A stretch of DNA of 44,685 nt from Uliginosibacterium gangwonense (GTDB taxonomy: Bacteria; Pseudomonadota; Gammaproteobacteria; Burkholderiales; Rhodocyclaceae): positions 1-44,685 of the forward strand of contig DYIB01000002.1 of the NCBI GenBank assembly GCA_020723855.1, written 5' to 3'. Positions 38,851 through 44,685 of this stretch are shown here, piece after piece (position 1 is the first letter of the stretch; each line of letters opens with the position of its first letter). Made by a program: the position numbers and the translations under genes. The notes below the pieces were generated by a model that did not search any database, had not been told where the DNA came from, and was given only the letters and a program-made list of their open reading frames with translations.

Positions 38851-39854
38851 GCAGCAAGTTCCTCGACATAGAACAGACGGTCGTTGGTGGCGGCCAGGCC
38901 GTTGAAGAAGGCATCAACGGCGGCCAGTTGCTCTTCGACCGTCTGCAGTTGGTTCATGGCATGGCGGAACTGGGCCGACCCGACCAGGCCCTTGGTGTAC
39001 CAGGAGATGTGCTTGCGCGCCACCCGCACCCCCATGTCGGTGCCGTAGAAGCCGTAGAGATCCATGAGGTGCTCGCGCAGCACGGCGTGGATCTCGTCCA
39101 CCCGCGGCGGCTCCGGCTTCTCGCCGGTGCGCAGGTAGTGCTCGATCTCGCGGAAGATCCAGGGCCGGCCCTGGGCGGCGCGGCCGATCATGACCCCGTC
39201 GGCGCCGGTGTGGTCGAGCACCTGCCTGGCCTTCTCGGGGCTGGTGATGTCGCCGTTGGCGATGACGGGAATGCGCGCCTGGGCCTTGACGGCGGCGATG
39301 GTGTCGTACTCCGCTTCACCCTGGTATTGGCAGGCGCGGGTGCGGCCGTGGATGGCGAGCGCCCGGATGCCGGCTTCCTCCGCGATGCGGGCGATGCGCA
39401 GGGCGTTGCGGTTGGCCTTGTCCCAGCCGGTGCGGATTTTGAGCGTCACCGGCACGTCCACCGCCTTCACCACGGCTTCCAGGATGCGCCCGACCAGGGG
39501 CTCGTTCTGCAGCAGCGCCGAGCCGGCCATGACGTTGCACACTTTCTTGGCCGGACAGCCCATGTTGATGTCGATGATCTGGGCGCCCTCGTCCGCGTTG
39601 TAGCGGGCGGCCTGCGCCATCATCTGCGGGTCGGCGCCCGCGATCTGCACCGAGACGGGCTCCACTTCGCCTTCGTGGTTGGCGCGGCGCCGCGTCTTGG
39701 CGCTGCCCCACAGCAGGGAATTGGAGGAAACCATTTCCGATACGGCGAGCCCCGCGCCGAATCTCTTGCACAACTGCCGGAAGGGTCGGTCGGTGACTCC
39801 GGCCATGGGCGCGACGAACACATTGTTACGCAGCGTGAAGCCGGCGAACTGCAT
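38847..39854 (-). CDS. dusB: tRNA-dihydrouridine synthase B
   Basis: A 335-residue FMN enzyme reducing uridines in the tRNA D-loop. It has APMAGVTDRPFRQLC, SEMVSSNSLLW, DINMGCPAKKV with catalytic C100, LKIRTGW, IHGRTRACQYQG, NGDITSPEKA and IGRAAQGRPWIFREI. The ATG at 39852-39854 begins at the family start (MQFAGFTLRNNVFVAPMAG). The promoter is probably just upstream, where TACAAT lies on the minus strand at 39892-39887. Confidence 0.96.
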   Translation of the reverse strand: MQFAGFTLRNNVFVAPMAGVTDRPFRQLCKRFGAGLAVSEMVSSNSLLWGSAKTRRRANHEGEVEPVSVQIAGADPQMMAQAARYNADEGAQIIDINMGCPAKKVCNVMAGSALLQNEPLVGRILEAVVKAVDVPVTLKIRTGWDKANRNALRIARIAEEAGIRALAIHGRTRACQYQGEAEYDTIAAVKAQARIPVIANGDITSPEKARQVLDHTGADGVMIGRAAQGRPWIFREIEHYLRTGEKPEPPRVDEIHAVLREHLMDLYGFYGTDMGVRVARKHISWYTKGLVGSAQFRHAMNQLQTVEEQLAAVDAFFNGLAATNDRLFYVEELAA

Positions 39855-39886
39855 GTTGGACTGGGGTAGGGAAGGCGAGGCGGGAA

Positions 39887-39892
39887 ATTGTA
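39887..39892 (-). promoter_or_regulatory. candidate -10 element for dusB-fis
   Basis: TACAAT on the minus strand inside AATTG-TACCG-CAATT, a small inverted repeat, 33 bases before the dusB start. No convincing -35 was found at the right distance, so this is tentative. Confidence 0.4.
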
Positions 39893-39937
39893 CCGCAATT
39901 GCCGCGGGCAGCAGTAGTCGCCGACGAGCGGCGGGTC

Positions 39938-41083
39938 TTACACCCAGGCGCGGGCGCCGAACATCATGCGCCGCGCCAGGAAATCGCGGCCGGGCGGCGA
40001 CAGATCCAGCAGCAGCAATCCTGCGCCCCGGGCATGGCGCACGACGGGACGATGATTGCCAAAAATACGCACCAATGCGTCGGTGAAGCCGATGACGCCG
40101 CAGCGGTCGAAGCGGCGATTGTGCGCGTGGCGCCGCAACAGCGCGTCGTCGCCGGGGTCCGGCGCGTCGCGCAGCAGCCGCGCCAGCTCCCAGGCATCGC
40201 GCAAGGCGAGATTGAAGCCTTGGCCGGCCACCGGGTGCAAGGTCTGCGCCGCGTTGCCCAACCAGACGCTGCGCTTGTCCACCGGACGCGGGCGGTAGCG
40301 CAGCGCGAGCGGAAATGCGGCGCGCGGGCCGAGCGTATCGAAGTGCAGGCGGCCGCGCAACAGCCATTGCAGTCGTTCCAGGAATGCCGTCTCGGGCAGG
40401 AGCAGCAACTCTCGGGCTTCCCGGTGGGGGCGGACGATGATGGCGCAGCAGCCGCTGCCCTGGTGGGGCAGCAGCGCCACCGGGCCGGCGGGCGTGAAGC
40501 GCTCGTAGGCGATGCCGTTGGGTGCGGGATGCACGGTGACCCGCGCCACGACGGCGCTCTGGCCGTAGTCGCGGCTGATCACGTTGTCCGCAGCCTCGCC
40601 TACGGCACCTTCTGCCCAGGCCAGCAATGCGGCGCGCACGGTTTCTTCCCCGGTGCCGTGGGACAGGCAGGCGCTGATGTGGTCCGTGCCTGCCGTGGCG
40701 CGCACCACTTTGCATTCGCGCCGTATGGCGAGGGATTGCGCGGCTGCCTGGGCCTCGAGCGCCGCCGCCCGGCTGCCCGCATCCGCCACGTAGCCCAGAG
40801 CGGGCAGGCCATAATCCCGCGCCCGCAGCAGCGTGCGCCCCAGCCCGCCCTCCTGGGACACGTGGATGGTGGTGATGGGCGTGGCCGCCAGGCGCGGCCA
40901 TACGCCCAGGCGTTCGAGGATCTGGCGCGAGCCGTGGGACAGGGCGAGCACGCGCCGGTCGTCAGCGGCGGCACCGGCGGCACGGGCATCGGCCAGGGTG
41001 CAGGCGACGCCGTTTTGCCGCAGCGCCAGGCCGAGGGCCAGCCCCAGGGGGCCGGCGCCGGCAATCAATACCTCAGCGGGCAA
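39938..41083 (-). CDS. ubiH: UbiH/UbiF-family FAD monooxygenase
   Basis: A 381-residue flavoprotein hydroxylase of ubiquinone synthesis. IAGAGPLGLALGLAL is the dinucleotide-binding site, DDRRVLALSHGSRQIL the family's substrate-side block, and WLGNAAQTLHPVAGQGFNLALRDAWELA the second FAD motif, with the UbiH-like NAAQTLHP form. UbiH and UbiF are hard to separate by eye, so the ring position hydroxylated is not certain. The start is a TTG at 41081-41083 with GGAG 8 bases upstream, overlapping the pepP stop by 11 bases. Confidence 0.88.
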   Translation of the reverse strand: MPAEVLIAGAGPLGLALGLALRQNGVACTLADARAAGAAADDRRVLALSHGSRQILERLGVWPRLAATPITTIHVSQEGGLGRTLLRARDYGLPALGYVADAGSRAAALEAQAAAQSLAIRRECKVVRATAGTDHISACLSHGTGEETVRAALLAWAEGAVGEAADNVISRDYGQSAVVARVTVHPAPNGIAYERFTPAGPVALLPHQGSGCCAIIVRPHREARELLLLPETAFLERLQWLLRGRLHFDTLGPRAAFPLALRYRPRPVDKRSVWLGNAAQTLHPVAGQGFNLALRDAWELARLLRDAPDPGDDALLRRHAHNRRFDRCGVIGFTDALVRIFGNHRPVVRHARGAGLLLLDLSPPGRDFLARRMMFGARAWV

Positions 41084-42386
41084 CGGCGCGCTCCGCCATC
41101 ACGGCCTCGATCTCCGCCACTTCCTTGGGTGCTGCCGCCGTGAGGATTTCGCAGCCCGTCGCCGTCACCAGGGCGTCGTCCTCGATGCGGATGCCGATGT
41201 CCCACAGTTCCCGCGGCAGGTCGTCGGCGGCGCGTATGTAGAAGCCCGGCTCCACGGTGAGCGTCATGCCCGGCTGCAGGGGCCGCCATCGGTCGCCCAG
41301 CTTGTATTCGCCGGCGTCGTGCACGTCCATGCCCAGCCAGTGGCCGGTGCGGTGCATGTAGAAGCGCTTGTAGGCGCCCGACTCGATGATGCCGTCCACG
41401 TCGCCTGCCAGCAGCTTGAGATCCAGCATGCCCTGCACCAGCACGCGCAGGGCTGCCTCGTGGGGCTCGTCCCAGCGGTTGCCGGGCGCCACCTTGGCGA
41501 TGGCGGCGGCCTGGGCGGCCAGCACGATCTGGTAGACGTCGCGCTGGGCCGGCGTGAAGCGGCCGTTCACGGGAAAGGTGCGCGTGATGTCGGAGGCATA
41601 GCCGTCCAGCTCGCAGCCGGCGTCGATGAGCAGCAGGTCGCCGTCGCGCAAGGCGCGGTTGTTGTCGATGTAGTGCAGGATGCAGGCATTGGCGCCGCCG
41701 GCGACGATGGGCGCATAGGCCGGGGCCTGGGCGCCGTGGCGGCGGAATTCGTGCAGCAGCTCCGCCTCGATTTCGTATTCATGGCGCCCCGGCGCGGCGG
41801 CGCCCATGGCGCGCCGATGGGCGGCGGCGGCAATGGCGGCGGCGCGGCGCATGATGTCCTGCTCGTGCGCGTCCTTGATCAGGCGCATCTCGTCCACCAG
41901 GGCGCGCACGTCGCGTATCTCCGCCGGCGCATGGGCTCCGGCGCGGGCATCGGCACGCACGCGGTTCAGGGCGTCGATGATGCGCTCATCCCAGGCCGCG
42001 TCGTGGCCGAAGGAGTAGTAGAGGGCGGGGCGGTTGGCGAGCAGTTCCGCCAGCTTGTCGTCCACCACGGCGATGGGGAAGGCCGCATCCATGGCGAAGG
42101 CCTCGCGCGCCGCCTCGGGGCCGTAGCGATAGCCGTCCCAGATCTCCTTGTCCGGGTCCTTGGTGCGGCAGAACAGCAGCGACTGGGGCTGGGCGCCGCC
42201 CACCAGGACCAGCGCCGCCTCGGGCTCGGTGAAGCCCGTCAGGTAGTAAAAGTAGCTGTCGTGGCGATAGGGATAGTGGGAGTCGCGGTTGCGCGCGCGC
42301 TCCGGCGCCGTGGGCACGACGGCGATGCCGTCGCCGATGGCTGCCAGCAGGCGCGCACGGCGCTCGGCGTAGGGCAGGATGGTCAT
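41073..42386 (-). CDS. pepP: Xaa-Pro aminopeptidase
   Basis: A 437-residue M24 metallopeptidase that removes N-terminal residues preceding proline. The creatinase-like N-terminal domain has NRDSHYPYRHDSYFYYLTGF. The metal ligands are visible in IDAGCELDGYASDITRTFP (two aspartates), HRTGHWLGMDVHD (histidine), LTVEPGFYI and IGIRIEDDALVT (two glutamates). The ATG at 42384-42386 is the family start; the frame is open 60 bases further. pepP next to ubiH is a conserved proteobacterial pairing. Confidence 0.95.
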   Translation of the reverse strand: MTILPYAERRARLLAAIGDGIAVVPTAPERARNRDSHYPYRHDSYFYYLTGFTEPEAALVLVGGAQPQSLLFCRTKDPDKEIWDGYRYGPEAAREAFAMDAAFPIAVVDDKLAELLANRPALYYSFGHDAAWDERIIDALNRVRADARAGAHAPAEIRDVRALVDEMRLIKDAHEQDIMRRAAAIAAAAHRRAMGAAAPGRHEYEIEAELLHEFRRHGAQAPAYAPIVAGGANACILHYIDNNRALRDGDLLLIDAGCELDGYASDITRTFPVNGRFTPAQRDVYQIVLAAQAAAIAKVAPGNRWDEPHEAALRVLVQGMLDLKLLAGDVDGIIESGAYKRFYMHRTGHWLGMDVHDAGEYKLGDRWRPLQPGMTLTVEPGFYIRAADDLPRELWDIGIRIEDDALVTATGCEILTAAAPKEVAEIEAVMAERAVAR

Positions 42387-42408
42387 GTGGTCGTCTCGGT
42401 TGGGATGT

Positions 42409-44092
<1,684 letters not shown>

Positions 44093-44120
44093 GTGATCGC
44101 TCCGGACAAGACTCGAATGG

Positions 44121-44137
44121 TAGAATTGAAAATTCTA
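44121..44137. promoter_or_regulatory. TAGAATT-GAA-AATTCTA inverted repeat in the amgK/lptD divergent region
   Basis: A perfect 7-base inverted repeat around GAA. Each arm reads TAGAAT on one strand, a good -10 hexamer, so the pair could supply back-to-back promoters for amgK and lptD or bind a regulator. No clear -35 boxes were found for either direction. Confidence 0.4.
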
Positions 44138-44201
44138 ACATCGCAGCGCCCGACGCCCTCTTGCCTGCGGGCGGCCGGGGCGAGCACAAGAAACCGAACA
44201 A

Positions 44202-44685
44202 ATGCCTTTTTCGTTGCGCGGGCGGCTAGGGCCGCTGGTGTTGTGCTGCGTGTCGGGGAGCGTGCTCGCGGCGGAAAATCTGCCGCCGCTGCGCGTCGAT
44301 CCGGCTCTGCTGGACCAGGGGCGTGCGCCTGCGCCGCCGGTGGCCGAACAGCCCGCCGCTCCTGCGCCCGAGACCGCGGCGCAGCCGATGGCAGAGGTGC
44401 CGCCGGTGCAAAGAGTGGACGTGCCGGCTGCTCCTGCGGCGCCGGCAACGCCGCGCCGCGCCCCCCGGGAAAGGACGCCGGCCGTCGTGTCCGGCGCCGG
44501 CCCGCGTGAACAACAAGCGGCGGCGGGCGGTGCGGAAACCCGGGCGGCGCCAGCGCCGGGTCAGCCGGCTCCCGCCGGGGCCGCCGGCTCCGGCCTGGCT
44601 CTGCCCGCTGCGCCGCGCCGTGAAACGCGCCGGGACGCAACGCCAACCATGCCCTCGGCGCAGATCCCTCCCGCCGCCCCGCCCC
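44202..44685 (+). CDS. lptD: LPS-assembly protein LptD, N-terminal part only
   Basis: The frame is open from ATG 44202 to the right edge (161 codons). Residues 1-23 form a signal peptide (RGRLGPLVLCCVSGSVLA, cleavage near A23/A24). The rest of what is visible is a long alanine- and proline-rich low-complexity stretch before any folded domain. LptD is the outer-membrane barrel that inserts lipopolysaccharide. The name rests mainly on position, since lptD divergent from amgK-murU is highly conserved, and on the export signal followed by ENLPPLRVDPALL, which fits betaproteobacterial LptD starts. No diagnostic barrel or OstA sequence is in the window. Confidence 0.7.
   Translation, partial: MPFSLRGRLGPLVLCCVSGSVLAAENLPPLRVDPALLDQGRAPAPPVAEQPAAPAPETAAQPMAEVPPVQRVDVPAAPAAPATPRRAPRERTPAVVSGAGPREQQAAAGGAETRAAPAPGQPAPAGAAGSGLALPAAPRRETRRDATPTMPSAQIPPAAPP

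Overview
The window is GC-rich, densely coding bacterial DNA of betaproteobacterial type, most like the Rhodocyclales (Azoarcus/Thauera/Sulfuritalea relatives). This is inferred from gene content and order, not from a marker phylogeny. The clues are a boxC gene (aerobic CoA-dependent benzoate degradation), the order hemA-prfA-prmC-grxD, argH next to an AlgZ/AlgR-type pair, the hemC-hemD-hemX-hemY run, purH-purD-hemF, dusB-fis, and the ubiH-pepP-murU-amgK block divergent from lptD. No rRNA, tRNA, CRISPR array, transposase or phage gene was seen.

Region by region: (1) 1-791 holds the 5' part of boxC (minus strand) and its control region, with a near-consensus sigma70 promoter overlapped by TGCA-N6-TGCA palindromes of the kind bound by BzdR/BoxR repressors. 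(2) 792-15770 is an almost uninterrupted minus-strand signalling island of ten genes. Read in the direction of transcription it encodes a lone receiver; a REC-PAS-GGDEF-EAL-REC-PAS protein; an HDOD protein; a REC-HD-GYP protein; a receiver; an MglA-like GTPase; a histidine kinase; a receiver fused to a GspE/PilB-type ATPase; a membrane Ser/Thr kinase with an extracytoplasmic sensor; and an EAL-CBS-GGDEF protein. Many junctions are ATGA or longer stop/start overlaps. Two inverted-repeat elements split the island into probable transcription units. (3) 15771-16149 is non-coding, with two strong palindromes and two terminator-like hairpins. (4) 16150-17297 is a decayed fusion of a GlrK-type kinase N-terminus with a GlrR-type sigma54 activator. 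(5) 17337-19123 is a NarL-type regulator with a REC-histidine kinase.

(6) 19301-22901 is a plus-strand housekeeping run: hemA, prfA, prmC (apparently with a CTG start) and grxD. (7) 22943-25374 holds a fructosamine-kinase-like gene, a possible 25-residue ORF and argH on the minus strand. (8) 25449-27235 is an AlgZ/AlgR-like LytS/LytTR pair. (9) 27403-30659 is ppc plus a secreted thioredoxin-like protein. (10) 30672-34716 is hemC-hemD-hemX-hemY. (11) 34718-38529 is purH-purD-hemF. (12) 38614-39854 is dusB-fis. (13) 39938-44092 is amgK-murU-pepP-ubiH. (14) 44202 to the edge is the start of lptD.

Five heme/tetrapyrrole steps or accessory factors (hemA, hemC, hemD, hemX/Y, hemF) are spread through ordinary housekeeping genes. 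The part most likely to be new biology is the 5.3-11.4 kb core of the signalling island. There a kinase, several closely related receivers, a MglA-family polarity GTPase and a pilus/secretion-type ATPase carrying its own receiver are encoded together. A phosphorelay that acts on a type IV pilus or type II secretion motor, with c-di-GMP enzymes as neighbours, is a reasonable hypothesis, but the sequence alone does not prove it.
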